A stretch of 64,000 nt of DNA from Kiritimatiellaceae bacterium (GCA_013141415.1 JABFQY010000005.1:310001-374000), one strand, 5' to 3'; counted from the stretch's first letter, positions 15,882 to 25,642 are shown. Notes: generated by a model not told the origin, from the letters alone. Translations and numbers: made by a program.

Positions 15882-18800
15882 ATGGAAAGAGCCAAAAGGT
15901 CATCGCCGGTCATACGTACCATACTGTTGATGCAGTTATTCGGGGGTGCATTGACCAATGCGTATCCCGCACTGTTTGTGCTTTTGTCCACAGGCGTATT
16001 GACCAATGCATATCCCGCTATACGGGAGGTCGGCCCGACTTTCACGTATACCACGATCACCAGTGCAGTGGCTGCGGCTAATGCCAATGACGTGATTCTC
16101 ATCCATGAGGGCGTATATCCGGAAACCGTGACGGTGACAGGAAAGACCAATCTTTTCATTAAGGCCGCGCCGGGAGAGCATGTTCTCATCACCGGTTGCA
16201 ACACGTTCACGAATTGGCTGGTTGATACTGCAAACAGCAATATCTACACATCAAGGTTGAATAGCATTGATGTAAATTTGGATCATCCGGATGTTTTCAT
16301 TAATGGAAAGTTAATGGCCCCGGCAGCATGGCCGAATCTTAACCCCGAGGATTTTCACTACAACTGGTGGGGTACAAACTCATATGCTTTTAACGGCAAT
16401 AACGGCACAGCGACGGTAGGTATCGTCACGGGCAGTGCCGGCAATTACTGGGCTGGCGGCACCTACCTTGGGCTCAACGGGATGGCCTGGGTATCCATTG
16501 AGGGAAAGATCGTCGCTTCCACCATTTCGGGACTGACCTGCAGTAATCTTACAACGACCTACTGGAAGGATCCCGCTAACACGAAAATGGTTGGCTTGGG
16601 GCAAGGAATGATCCTGTTTCATACCAACGCATTGGATTCGGCCGGTGAATGGTATTGGGATGCTGGATCTAAAAAGCTTAGCCTGTATGGCGGCAATCCA
16701 GGCACCAATGTTCAGGTGCGCGTCCGCGCATTGGGCATGAAACTGGACAAATGTAAGAATGTCACTGTGCAGGGTCTGAACTTTCGCGCAGCGAGCGTAA
16801 AACTGGTTGGCACGACCAACTGCAGTCTGCTGGATTGTTCGGTTCTGTACGGAACATCTTTCTATGACCGAACCAACCAGACCGAAAATGCGGGCGAGTA
16901 TTCCATTTCTACAGACAACGCGTGTATCAGTAACAAGGTGACGGGTTGCTATGTGGCACATGGCTGGGGCGGCGGTATTTTGGTAGCTGGGGGCGGCATG
17001 CTCGTCGAAGATTGTGTCATTGAGGATTTCGACTGGAATGGGGGATGGCAGGCGGGCATATTTTTCAACAGCGGTTCTACGAATTGCACGGTCAAACGCA
17101 ATACGATCAGCAAAACGGGAAGGAGCGCCATTTCGGGAGTCCCATCAGACAGCCTCATACGATACAACCGGCTTAGTGACACCATGATTCTCAGTCGTGA
17201 TGGCGGCGCGATGTACCTGAAAGAGTCCACTGGCGGCTATGGCCGATTTCCCGCCGACGTCGCATACAATTGGATTGAGCACTGTTACGATTTCATTAAT
17301 CGCCGCCACGGTGTTGTGAGTTATAACGTTGCGACGGGACTCTACAGTGATAACGGTTCTGACGCGTTCAGATTTCACCACAACGTGATTTGGAGGACGG
17401 ATGAAGGGTTGAGGCTTAACGGACAGCCGGGTCTCGATTCCGTTACAAATGCCCGAGTTTATAACAATACCATCTGGGACATATCGGGGTTTCCCATGGA
17501 TGGTCTTTCCACAGATTGCACGCTGAGCATTAAGACCTACAACAATTTAGCCATGACAAATCACTGGGTGGGCGACGATATCAGAAACAATATGACGAAC
17601 ACTGCGGCAAATCTTTTCGTCGATTCAACCCCTGACGAATTGATCGACTTCCGGCTCAAGGCCGGCTCGGTGGCAATCAATTTTGGTACCGTCGCAAACG
17701 GCATTCCGGCAACAGATGAATATCAAGGGACAAACCCCGAGGCAGGAGCCTATGAGTATAGTTCCGGCAACCTCATGGACAAATGGGAGGCGGGCGCAAA
17801 CAGCCGTTATGTCGCCATTGACGAATTTGAGACCGGCGGCATCTCAGGGGGTGGAGGCTGGGTCAGCAGCTGGACGCTGACAGGACAGGCTTTCATTACC
17901 AACATCGCCGGACGCACAGGTAATTACGGCCTGATGTTGCGCGGATCGGCTGGAAGCGATTCTGCTGCGCGGACGCTTAGTCTAAAAAACCTGATGGTTC
18001 CCTCCCTGACGTTCTGGTGGAAAGCAACCGGGTTCGACGGTGCGGGCGAAAAGGTGACCGTAAAAATTATCGACGGGACGGTTACCAATACGGTTAAAAC
18101 CATCACAGGAAAAATGGCGGATGGGTACTGGCACTTCGCCACGATCGATCTGACACCCTTCCATTTTACCGGTGCCAGCCAGTCTTTGATTTTTGATGCC
18201 GCAGGCCTTAGCGGTACAAGCGATACCCTCCGAATGGATGAGCTGACCATCAATGAGTACGGAGCCTGTCCGACGGCATGGTGGCGCATGACGGGCACAG
18301 AGAACACGGCGATCAGCTCGGTGGGTAACTATGGAAATAATAAATCAATCGGCTCGGCTTTCGCCGGCACTGGTACGCCGCGTTACGGATATGATGTTCC
18401 GGATAACAGGAATATAAATGAACCGCTGAGCGGAGTAAATTATACGAATATCTCCTGCTTTGGTAATGCCGTATCCAACAGCCTTGTGGTAAGCAATTGC
18501 ACGGTATTCCTTAGCCGCGAATTCACTATAGAGTGTTTTGTCAAGCTGACCACTAATGCCGCATTTGGCTGGGGCGGAAACGCTATCGTTTCCAAAACAA
18601 ATACCAGCTCGACCGCCTCATGGGCGTTGCTGGTGTATGGAGGAGCAGGCATCAACAACGGATGCCTGTACAGCCAGCTCAATGACGGTGTAAATAATTA
18701 CTGCTCGGTTATCAGCACAAATCCAATAACCGACGACCAGTGGCACCACATCGCCATGACGGTCAAAGGGAATGATTCGTCGCCGACTGTAAATACCTAT

Positions 18801-18983
18801 CTTGACGGCGAATGTTTTTCTTCGAAATCGATTCCCGCAAGCTCGGTGGCCGGAATTGTAGAAACTTCTGGGAATCTGGTTATTGGTAATATGACAGCGG
18901 CTGGTTTGGTCAGTGCTGAAATTGATGAGGTGCGCTATACCGCCCGGGCGTTGGATGTAACCGGATTTCTTCTCAATTACTAG
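15882..18983 (+). CDS. Large secreted beta-helix protein with LamG-type C-terminus
   Basis: A 1033-residue secreted protein. The leader is followed by a DUF1565-like start (FTYTTITSAVAAANANDVILIHEGVYPETVTV), then beta-helix coils with RYNRLSDTMILSRDGGAMYL. From about residue 640 there is a MAM/CBM-like sandwich (FETGGISGGGGW, SLTFWWKATGFDGAGEKV). From about 795 a LamG/concanavalin-like domain follows (AWWRMTGTENT, FTIECFVKL, DDQWHHIAMTVKG). GGAGGTG upstream fixes the start; the frame is open back to 15801 without a site. The leader holds an odd in-frame duplication: LTNAYPA occurs twice 20 residues apart, each after a hydrophobic stretch. It is probably a polysaccharide-binding or -cleaving enzyme; no catalytic residues can be assigned. 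Confidence 0.8.
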   Translation: MERAKRSSPVIRTILLMQLFGGALTNAYPALFVLLSTGVLTNAYPAIREVGPTFTYTTITSAVAAANANDVILIHEGVYPETVTVTGKTNLFIKAAPGEHVLITGCNTFTNWLVDTANSNIYTSRLNSIDVNLDHPDVFINGKLMAPAAWPNLNPEDFHYNWWGTNSYAFNGNNGTATVGIVTGSAGNYWAGGTYLGLNGMAWVSIEGKIVASTISGLTCSNLTTTYWKDPANTKMVGLGQGMILFHTNALDSAGEWYWDAGSKKLSLYGGNPGTNVQVRVRALGMKLDKCKNVTVQGLNFRAASVKLVGTTNCSLLDCSVLYGTSFYDRTNQTENAGEYSISTDNACISNKVTGCYVAHGWGGGILVAGGGMLVEDCVIEDFDWNGGWQAGIFFNSGSTNCTVKRNTISKTGRSAISGVPSDSLIRYNRLSDTMILSRDGGAMYLKESTGGYGRFPADVAYNWIEHCYDFINRRHGVVSYNVATGLYSDNGSDAFRFHHNVIWRTDEGLRLNGQPGLDSVTNARVYNNTIWDISGFPMDGLSTDCTLSIKTYNNLAMTNHWVGDDIRNNMTNTAANLFVDSTPDELIDFRLKAGSVAINFGTVANGIPATDEYQGTNPEAGAYEYSSGNLMDKWEAGANSRYVAIDEFETGGISGGGGWVSSWTLTGQAFITNIAGRTGNYGLMLRGSAGSDSAARTLSLKNLMVPSLTFWWKATGFDGAGEKVTVKIIDGTVTNTVKTITGKMADGYWHFATIDLTPFHFTGASQSLIFDAAGLSGTSDTLRMDELTINEYGACPTAWWRMTGTENTAISSVGNYGNNKSIGSAFAGTGTPRYGYDVPDNRNINEPLSGVNYTNISCFGNAVSNSLVVSNCTVFLSREFTIECFVKLTTNAAFGWGGNAIVSKTNTSSTASWALLVYGGAGINNGCLYSQLNDGVNNYCSVISTNPITDDQWHHIAMTVKGNDSSPTVNTYLDGECFSSKSIPASSVAGIVETSGNLVIGNMTAAGLVSAEIDEVRYTARALDVTGFLLNY

Positions 18984-19068
18984 TGCGATATCCCGGAGAT
19001 TGTTTTCAGCGCATGGAATGCGTCCATGAAGGAATGATTCGGTGGATAGCGTAGTCGGGGAGATGGCG

Positions 19069-19102
19069 GCACCACAAAGTGCGGCCTTCTTTACTGTGGT
19101 GC
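19069..19102. repeat. Inverted repeat between large secreted genes
   Basis: GCACCACA (19069-19076) pairs with TGTGGTGC (19095-19102), leaving an 18-nt loop, 24 nt before the next start codon. It is followed by an A-run rather than a T-run, so it is not a forward terminator; it could affect translation of the downstream gene or be an operator. Confidence 0.35.
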
Positions 19103-19125
19103 AAAAAATCGAAAGTGATCTACAG

Positions 19126-22062
19126 ATGAAAAAGTTTATAACACGAATTGAAATATTGCTTTGTTTTGCCAGCGCCTTGGGAACAGCGGCGGCCGCGAAT
19201 CTGAACGAATGGACATTTGAACAGGATGCCGCCGGGATCACGCTGTCGCAGGCGGTAAACTCCGGAACCGATCAAGCCGCATTCGCAAACGGCGGATCAG
19301 GATTTCTGGAAACGGACGGCGCCGGGAGTCTGCTCTGTACACATACCGGCGGGGGAACAAACGGCATGTGGTCCAGCGGAGCAATATTGGATGCCAATGT
19401 GACAGATAGTTTTTCGGGCATTAAATATCTACGATGTGATTTCAGTTATGCTTTGGCAGATTCAAAGCATGTCGGCGGTACAGTTCTCGGGCTAAGTGTG
19501 GTCGATAGTTCAGGCACCAATGTTGCCGGCGCGGTTTTTTCATGCGACTGGGGAGGCACCAGTATCCCTGCGGAACACCAAGCGGATGTCGTTGCAACCA
19601 ATTTGTATAACTCCGGCAGTATCTCCATGATTGTGAAGGTGGATATGGATGCCAAAACCATGGCCTTCTGGTACAACTTGACCGGGTCGAACAGTTTCGA
19701 TGAACATAATCCTGTCGCAACGAATGTTCCGATCAATCTCACATCAATTGATAAACTGCGGTTTCAAGCCACCGGCGACTTCCGGCCCGCCGGTTCAACG
19801 GATTATGCGGCTGTGGACAATATTCGTACCGCTGCGACCTGGGAAGAGATTGCCGCGCCGATTCCGGCCGTCATTCCTTTTACGGTACACGCTCTTTTTC
19901 ATGACCATATGGTTTTGCAGAGAGATATGAATGTTCCTGTATGGGGCCGCTCCAACCCCGGTAATGTGGTCACCGTCAAGCTCGATGGCGTGACGGTCGG
20001 TACCGCAACGGCGGATTCCAATGGCCGGTGGCTGGCAAAAATCGGATCACATGCCAACGATGGCGGACTTCCGCATATCATAGTGATTTCATCGGCCCAA
20101 TCTCCTGACATTCAGATTAACGATGTAGTATTCGGAGATGTGTACCTCGCTTCCGGCCAGTCCAATATGGCAAGACCCATGATTAATGGCATTACCGGAT
20201 ACGCCGAAGAGGCGGCCGAGGCGGATGCATACCCGATGATTCGTCAGATTACCGTCGCTACGAACAGTTCGACGACAGAATGGGATGAGCCGGTTTTTAG
20301 CTCAGGCTGGACGCCGTGCAGCGCATCTTCCATCGGAAACTTCACTGCAACCGGTTATTTTTTCGCAAAAAATATGTATCTGAAAACCGGAGTGCCGGTT
20401 GGACTGTTGCTTTGTGCATTTGGCGGGCAGCAGATTGAGCAGTTTGTGTGTCCGGCAGGTATCGCCGCCGTACCGGAGCTTGCGGGCATGCGGCAATATG
20501 AGGAACAGGGGCTTGTTACGGGTTTCTATGACATTTACAACGCTATGGTTGCTCCGCTGATTCCTTATGGGGTGCGCGGCACCATCTGGTATCAGGGAGA
20601 ACGCAATGCCAACAAGGGTGACGGAGATATTTATCAATACCTGATGCGGGCTTTGATGCGCGGTTGGAGGCAAAACTGGGGGCAGGGCGATTTCCCGTTT
20701 TATTTTGTCCAGTTGCCGAACTATATTGCGTCCGCCAGTTGGCCGGAACTGCGGGAAGCGCAGACGCGGGCCATGTCAGAGACTAATACCGGCATGGCTG
20801 TACTCATTGACGTGGGAAATGATGAGGACATTCATCCGGCCAACAAATTCGATCCAGGCTTTCGTCTGGCACAATGGGCACTGGCAAAAGATTTTCAGCA
20901 AAAAGTTTCCTATAGCGGGCCTCTATACCGCAGTTCGCTGATTGAGGGGTCACAGATCCGGATCATTTTCGATTACGCCTCACCCGGGCTGATGGCCGGA
21001 TCGAAAAACAGCACCAATCCGGTGGTGCCGGTTGCCGGGCCTTTACAGAGTTTTGAAATTGCCGGATCGAATAAAACCTTTGTGAATGCAACTGCGGTTA
21101 TAGATAAAGATACGGTCGTCGTTTCCAGCCCGGCGATTCCCGCGCCGGTCTATGTGCGCTACTGTTACGCCAGCGCACCGGCGGGTACCAATAAACTCTA
21201 TAACACCGATGGGCTTCCGGCTTCGCCGTTTCGCACCGATGCGACATATAAACTGGATGTGAAATCGGGCACCGGAACTTCCATAGGGACAGCTCCGGGC
21301 ACACAGATCGGCATCGCGGCAACCGCTCCCGCTGCCGGACGGGTATTCGATCGCTGGATCGGTGGCGCGTCGGCAATCGACCATCTCAATGAACCCAATG
21401 CAACCGTAACGATGCCTTCACACGACTTGTACCTGCTGGCAACCTATCGGAATACTAATGCTGCGGTTTACACCCTTACCGTCAACAGCGGGTTTGGCGG
21501 AGGCACCTCACAATCCGGTTCCATCCTGAACATCGAGGCCTCATTGCCTCTGAACGGAAAGCAGTTTGATCACTGGGCTGGCGACACACAGGACGTTGTG
21601 AATGTGGCCGCATCAGCCACCACACTGCGGATGCCGACGAACGATGTCACTGTAACAGCAGTTTACCGTACGGTGGACAGTGTTGGTGACGGCATTACCG
21701 ATGCCTGGCGGGTTTTGTATTTTGGAGGCGACGGCACAACGACCAACGAACAGTCTGCCGCCGCGGCCGACCCCGATGGAGATGGAATGAATAATCTCCA
21801 GGAATACAAGGCAGGCACCTCGCCGATGGATGCGCTGTCTGTTTTGCGGCTTAATGGATCTTTTTCCGGCGGCACCGCCGCCCTGAATTTTCAGAGCACC
21901 GGCAGTTGCCGGTACCGGCTGGAAACGACAGATGATCTTACGTCGTCCGCATGGCAGACCTTGCTTTACAGTATCGACGGTAACGGCATGCAGAAATACG
22001 CCGGGCTCAGCACGGAAGCGGCTTCAAAAGGGTTTTACCGCCTTCGCCTGATAACCGAATAA
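19126..22062 (+). CDS. Multidomain secreted acetylesterase (SASA family) with repeats and Ca-type tail
   Basis: 978 residues. Signal peptide to about residue 24 (ASALGTAAAANL). Residues 25-245 are a LamG/CBM-like beta sandwich (LNEWTFEQDAAG start, VDNIRTAATWEEI end). The SASA SGNH esterase domain follows from about 250: ASGQSNM near residue 345, GTIWYQGERN and D.GNDEDIHPANK, all catalytic blocks present. Two InlB-type bacterial repeats come next (YTLTVNSGFGGGT, FDHWAGD). A tail with DPDGDGMNNLQEYKAGTSP follows, a thrombospondin-3/dockerin-like calcium-binding motif common in this group, and a final beta domain. ATG 19126 fits the leader; no strong Shine-Dalgarno is visible. Role: removal of acetyl groups from extracellular glycan. 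Confidence 0.85.
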   Translation: MKKFITRIEILLCFASALGTAAAANLNEWTFEQDAAGITLSQAVNSGTDQAAFANGGSGFLETDGAGSLLCTHTGGGTNGMWSSGAILDANVTDSFSGIKYLRCDFSYALADSKHVGGTVLGLSVVDSSGTNVAGAVFSCDWGGTSIPAEHQADVVATNLYNSGSISMIVKVDMDAKTMAFWYNLTGSNSFDEHNPVATNVPINLTSIDKLRFQATGDFRPAGSTDYAAVDNIRTAATWEEIAAPIPAVIPFTVHALFHDHMVLQRDMNVPVWGRSNPGNVVTVKLDGVTVGTATADSNGRWLAKIGSHANDGGLPHIIVISSAQSPDIQINDVVFGDVYLASGQSNMARPMINGITGYAEEAAEADAYPMIRQITVATNSSTTEWDEPVFSSGWTPCSASSIGNFTATGYFFAKNMYLKTGVPVGLLLCAFGGQQIEQFVCPAGIAAVPELAGMRQYEEQGLVTGFYDIYNAMVAPLIPYGVRGTIWYQGERNANKGDGDIYQYLMRALMRGWRQNWGQGDFPFYFVQLPNYIASASWPELREAQTRAMSETNTGMAVLIDVGNDEDIHPANKFDPGFRLAQWALAKDFQQKVSYSGPLYRSSLIEGSQIRIIFDYASPGLMAGSKNSTNPVVPVAGPLQSFEIAGSNKTFVNATAVIDKDTVVVSSPAIPAPVYVRYCYASAPAGTNKLYNTDGLPASPFRTDATYKLDVKSGTGTSIGTAPGTQIGIAATAPAAGRVFDRWIGGASAIDHLNEPNATVTMPSHDLYLLATYRNTNAAVYTLTVNSGFGGGTSQSGSILNIEASLPLNGKQFDHWAGDTQDVVNVAASATTLRMPTNDVTVTAVYRTVDSVGDGITDAWRVLYFGGDGTTTNEQSAAAADPDGDGMNNLQEYKAGTSPMDALSVLRLNGSFSGGTAALNFQSTGSCRYRLETTDDLTSSAWQTLLYSIDGNGMQKYAGLSTEAASKGFYRLRLITE

Positions 22063-22166
22063 TGGTGAAGCCGATGAGGTTGCCGGAGGCTGTTCAAACA
22101 CGTCTGGTTCGGAATCCCGATGTCAGAGTTGATGGCGAAAATCCGGAAAATATATGACACAACAGT

Positions 22167-22180
22167 TGTTCGATTGAACA
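22167..22180. promoter_or_regulatory. Perfect inverted repeat TGTTC-N4-GAACA
   Basis: TGTTCGATTGAACA lies about 140 bp before the PEP-CTERM gene at 22323. Just upstream is ATGACACAACAG, faintly reminiscent of the ACACAACAGG core of the three-copy element. It may be an operator; only one copy was seen. Confidence 0.3.
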
Positions 22181-22322
22181 CACCCGTAAGATCGCTTATT
22201 CCGTCTCGAATTTTTATAAACGTCATCGTTAATTTTATTGGCGGCTTCTGGACTCATGGCTCGAGTGAAGAAACGGGCATAACCAGAAGTGAAAAAATGA
22301 AACAGAGAAAAAGGAGAAGAGT

Positions 22323-23123
22323 ATGAAAATGCAGAGAGTCATCGAATGGTTGCCTAAACTTACAACCGCAGGGATTGCGTTCGTCGCGATTCTCTTTGCG
22401 GCCTTGCCGCTTCAGGCGGGGATTATCCTGAGTCAGGATTTGAATACAAATACCAACGGGATTTCTCTCGTAGCGGGTGGTGGAACGGCAGATCGCACGG
22501 GAACGGAATCTACCATCACAGCGGTTGTGGGCGGCAAGAGTATTGTTCTCAACAATACAAGTGCTACTGGAAATCCGACAGCTACTGCTTCGTTTGCTGT
22601 GGATAATACGAATCAGTCGCTGAAAATTTCGTTCGATTATTTCTCCTCGGTAGCGGCGGGCACATCAGAAAACCCATCCTTTCAACTGAGAAATGCTGCT
22701 AATTCTCCGGGGATTCAGTTAGTAATGAAAAATGCGGTTGCTGGTGCAGACCAAGGTAAGTTCGGCTATCACAACGGAACAGCTTTTCAATATTTCAATG
22801 TCGTGTTGGCCACAAACGATTGGTACAACATAGAAGTTATTGCTTCAGCGCAAAGTGCTGCTGTTAAAACATTTGATCTGAAGGTTACCAAGTCAGACAA
22901 TACGGTTGTGATCGACCAGACTGGCCTTAGTTTCCGGAATCAATTAGCAAACTATTCTTCTGTGCAGTGGTTCTATAATGCGGCTGTCAGCGGTACGACC
23001 GGAAGGATGCAACTCGACAACATCGAGATATCTTCCATTCCTGAGCCGGCTACGATATCCATGCTGGGAATCGGAGCTTTCTGTGTAATGCTTATGCGCC
23101 GGTCTTTGTCTTCCCGCAGCTGA
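22323..23123 (+). CDS. PEP-CTERM secreted protein, concanavalin-like
   Basis: 266 residues. Signal peptide to about residue 38 (ALPLQAG). The body is a beta-sandwich (SLKISFDYFSS, FQLRNAANSPGIQLVMKN, GYHNGTAFQYFNV, DWYNIEVIAS, RMQLDNIEISS). The C-terminus is a textbook PEP-CTERM sorting signal: IPEPATISMLGIGAFCVML, then the basic RRSLSSRS. Such signals are processed by an exosortase at the inner membrane; none is encoded in the window. AAGGAG precedes the start. It is related in its middle part to the next gene product, and a strong terminator follows. Function unknown; glycan binding is plausible. Confidence 0.8.
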   Translation: MKMQRVIEWLPKLTTAGIAFVAILFAALPLQAGIILSQDLNTNTNGISLVAGGGTADRTGTESTITAVVGGKSIVLNNTSATGNPTATASFAVDNTNQSLKISFDYFSSVAAGTSENPSFQLRNAANSPGIQLVMKNAVAGADQGKFGYHNGTAFQYFNVVLATNDWYNIEVIASAQSAAVKTFDLKVTKSDNTVVIDQTGLSFRNQLANYSSVQWFYNAAVSGTTGRMQLDNIEISSIPEPATISMLGIGAFCVMLMRRSLSSRS

Positions 23124-23138
23124 GGAAGCAAGGGGGTT

Positions 23139-23175
23139 CTCAGAGGTATTCATCCGGATACCTCTGAGTTTTTTT
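23139..23175 (+). terminator. Rho-independent terminator after PEP-CTERM gene
   Basis: CTCAGAGGTAT (23139-23149) pairs perfectly with ATACCTCTGAG (23158-23168) around an 8-nt loop and is followed by seven T residues. It ends the 22323 transcript, so the related downstream gene probably needs its own promoter or readthrough. Confidence 0.9.
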
Positions 23176-23235
23176 AGGAGGCACTGGCTCCTTCTTTATT
23201 TTTGACGGGAACCGAAAATTACAAAGGGAGAAAGC

Positions 23236-23955
23236 ATGAAAAAAGCAGTATTCTTGAGTCTAACCCTCTTCGGTGCGTGTGCAGTTCAAGGAGCCGAGCC
23301 GGTAGCGGACGGCTTCGAAACTTATACCATCGGAAGTGCGATTCCCAATGGATCCAACGGCTGGACCAATCTTTTTGTTACAGCCACTCAGGGCGGCAAG
23401 GTGGTTGCGACGAACTCGGCCTTCGGCACAGGGTCTAAGGTGCTCCAGTTTAAGGATACGGATTCAAACAATAGCGGTAATCCTTCAGTTCAGAACAAAC
23501 GCACGCAAAGTGTGACCGAGGATGTGATCAGTTTTGATTTCTGCCTGAACAGCTATCTGCAAAATCCGATATTCCATCTTAAAAGCGGTGCTATTAATGG
23601 AATATCACTGACGCTCTGTTCGACTGGCAAGTATTTGCAATATCACAATGGAGCTGCATTTGTTGATCTGATCAATATGACGAACAATCTAGGCAAGTGG
23701 TACCGGGTTGAGCTCACGGTGGCGGATGTTACTACTGCTTCAGATACCTTTAATATGCGCATTCTGCAGGCAGACGGCGGATCGGGAACGGAAATCGGCA
23801 GCTGGACGAACCTCAGCTTCAGAACCGGCGTTGCCAGTCTGGATAGAGTTGAATTCGGGATGAACAGCACGGCCACCTCAACGGGTGGTGATTATTATCT
23901 GGATAATATTCAGGTGGGCCGACAGGCCAGACTGGCTCTAGTTCTGATACACTAA
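23236..23955 (+). CDS. Secreted concanavalin-like protein, relative of 22323 product lacking PEP-CTERM
   Basis: 239 residues with signal peptide (cleavage near AVQGAEP). Its body repeats the previous protein's plan: SFDFCLNSY, FHLKSGAINGISLTL, QYHNGAAFVDLIN, GKWYRVELTVAD, YYLDNIQV. The shared YHNGxAF and W-Y-x-(I/V)-E-(V/L) strands argue for duplication. It ends without a sorting signal (RQARLALVLIH). In the neighbouring frame the last codons would read GPTGQTGSSSDTLIE, a more natural linker, so a late frameshift is possible. GGGAG precedes the start. Its coding sequence follows the terminator and precedes an MFS transporter by 53 nt. Role unknown; glycan binding possible. Confidence 0.7.
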   Translation: MKKAVFLSLTLFGACAVQGAEPVADGFETYTIGSAIPNGSNGWTNLFVTATQGGKVVATNSAFGTGSKVLQFKDTDSNNSGNPSVQNKRTQSVTEDVISFDFCLNSYLQNPIFHLKSGAINGISLTLCSTGKYLQYHNGAAFVDLINMTNNLGKWYRVELTVADVTTASDTFNMRILQADGGSGTEIGSWTNLSFRTGVASLDRVEFGMNSTATSTGGDYYLDNIQVGRQARLALVLIH

Positions 23956-24008
23956 TCGAATAATTCATTTCAGATGTGCGGTTCTTCAGAAGAGGCGGGA
24001 ATAATTTT

Positions 24009-25442
24009 ATGAAGAATAGGGGAATCGCAGATACAGAATCACCCGGAACCGGGTCGAAGGTTTACCGTGTCGGTACATTAATTTATACTTTGCCGACGTT
24101 GCTGACGGTGATGTTCTGGATGTTGCTGGGAGATCTTTGCCTTCAGATCATGGAGCAGTTGCCGGCCTCTCTCGTTCCATTGCAACTCCGGTGGGCCACG
24201 GCCTCAGATACCTTGATCGGGTTTGTTTCCGGTAGTCTCCCGGCGGTGCTGGGGCTTCTGCTCAATCCGGTGATCGGTGTTCAGAGTGACCGCTACCGAA
24301 GCAAGTTGGGGCGGAGACGTCCGTTTCTGCTGTGGAGCACGCCCCTTGTGATTGTTGCTCTGCTGGGACTTGGGTTTGCCTCGCCCATCGCATCGGTTAT
24401 CGGCGGATGGGCGCACGCGCAGTCCTTGGAAGCGCTGAAGATCGGATGGATCAGTGGTTGCATGGTGGTCTTTGTGGTGGCGAACACCTATATCATGCAG
24501 GTCTATCAGTTCCTTTTTGTGGACGTGATTCCCACGCAAGTCATGGGGAAATTTGTCGGCTGTTACCGTGCCATCGGGGGGCTGGGAGCTTTTGTTTTCC
24601 ACCGCTTTATGTTTGGTCAGGCCGAAACCCGCACGGCGATGATCTATGTGATCTCGGCGATCCTTTACGGAACCTCCTTTTTCCTGCTGATTTGGAAAGT
24701 GAAAGAGGGAAGTTACGGCCCGCCGCTCCCGAAGCAGACTCTGGCAAAAACAACGACAAGTTACTTTGCTGAGTGTTTTGGCAACACCTTCTATCTCAAA
24801 CTCTATTCGCTGGCGTTTTTCTTTTGGAGCGCGATCGTACCGTTCTGGACGTTCCTAGTCTTTTTTGGCACGAACTCAGGTCAGAATTCCGGCTATGCAG
24901 CTACTTTGGGACTGAGCCTGACGGAATTTGGCCGCGTGCGGGGCTGGTGCGCGCTTGTGCAGGTGCCGGTTTTCTTTCTGATCGGTCCGTTGGTGGATCG
25001 TTTCCATCCGTTGCGGGTGGGACTGGTGGGACTGATGCTTTCGAGCCTGACATTTTTTGCCAATTTCTTTTTTGTGCATGATCAGGCGGGCTTCACGCTT
25101 TGGCTGATCATCAATTTCTTAGCCCAAGCGGTTTACTTAGGGGCTTATCTGGCCATTCTGCCTCGGCTTCTTCCACGCCAGAAATATGGCCAGTTTTTTA
25201 CGGCCAATCAATGCTTCGGCTTTATAGGGGTCGCTCTGGCTCCGGTGCTGTGCGGCTGGTTGCTGGAGACCGTAAAGGATTACCGCTTCATCTTCGTCTG
25301 GTGCGGAGCCTGTACGTTGGCTGGATTTATCATGTGTCTGCTGCTCTATCGCCACTGGCTTGCGCTGGGAGGAGATGCCGGATACCGGCCTCCCGGATAC
25401 GAACTTGATCCGGAAACCGCCGCACCTCCGGCTTCCCACTGA
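24009..25442 (+). CDS. MFS sugar transporter (GPH/SLC45-like)
   Basis: 477 residues with about 12 membrane helices. The cytoplasmic loop after helix 2-3 reads GVQSDRYRSKLGRRRPFL, the D-R-x3-GRRRP motif of sugar:cation symporters of the GPH/SUC type. It should import mono- or oligosaccharides across the inner membrane. ATG 24009 begins just before the N-terminal tail; the frame runs back to 23976 with no better site, and GGGA lies about 10 nt upstream. It follows the small secreted proteins and precedes a MITE-like repeat that begins one base after its stop codon. The substrate is probably an oligosaccharide of the island's target glycan. Confidence 0.85.
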   Translation: MKNRGIADTESPGTGSKVYRVGTLIYTLPTLLTVMFWMLLGDLCLQIMEQLPASLVPLQLRWATASDTLIGFVSGSLPAVLGLLLNPVIGVQSDRYRSKLGRRRPFLLWSTPLVIVALLGLGFASPIASVIGGWAHAQSLEALKIGWISGCMVVFVVANTYIMQVYQFLFVDVIPTQVMGKFVGCYRAIGGLGAFVFHRFMFGQAETRTAMIYVISAILYGTSFFLLIWKVKEGSYGPPLPKQTLAKTTTSYFAECFGNTFYLKLYSLAFFFWSAIVPFWTFLVFFGTNSGQNSGYAATLGLSLTEFGRVRGWCALVQVPVFFLIGPLVDRFHPLRVGLVGLMLSSLTFFANFFFVHDQAGFTLWLIINFLAQAVYLGAYLAILPRLLPRQKYGQFFTANQCFGFIGVALAPVLCGWLLETVKDYRFIFVWCGACTLAGFIMCLLLYRHWLALGGDAGYRPPGYELDPETAAPPASH

Positions 25443-25642
25443 TACGAAATTAACTTAATGAGTATTTTTTACCACCCGCTTCGCAGAGCAGACATCGGAG
25501 CAAGGCAGAGAAATTTTCGCAACAAACGAAACCGATTCTATCTGATGGAGTCGAATATTCTGATAAAAATAATTTCATATGACTTCTGAATTCAACCTCT
25601 GACCCTCTCGGATATCCCTCTAGCGAAGCGGGTGGTAAATAA
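25443..25642. repeat. MITE-like element, copy 1
   Basis: Terminal inverted repeats TTTTTTACCACCCGCTTCGC (25465-25484) and GCGAAGCGGGTGGTAAATAA (25623-25642) enclose about 140 bp. It corresponds, in reverse orientation, to 57036-57319: both share the ends, the sequence inside the right end (CTCTCGGATATCCCTCTAGC against its complement) and a 16-nt tail outside one end (TACGAAATTAACTTAA, 25443-25458). No transposase frame is present. Confidence 0.7.

Noticed and set aside
19069-19102. Terminator between 18983 and 19126
   Set aside because: The stem GCACCACA/TGTGGTGC is followed by an A-run, and the loop is 18 nt; it does not fit a plus-strand rho-independent terminator.
22120-22326. 68-codon plus-strand frame before the PEP-CTERM gene
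   Set aside because: Crosses the inverted repeat and the next gene's ribosome site, with no recognisable domain; the spacer looks non-coding.
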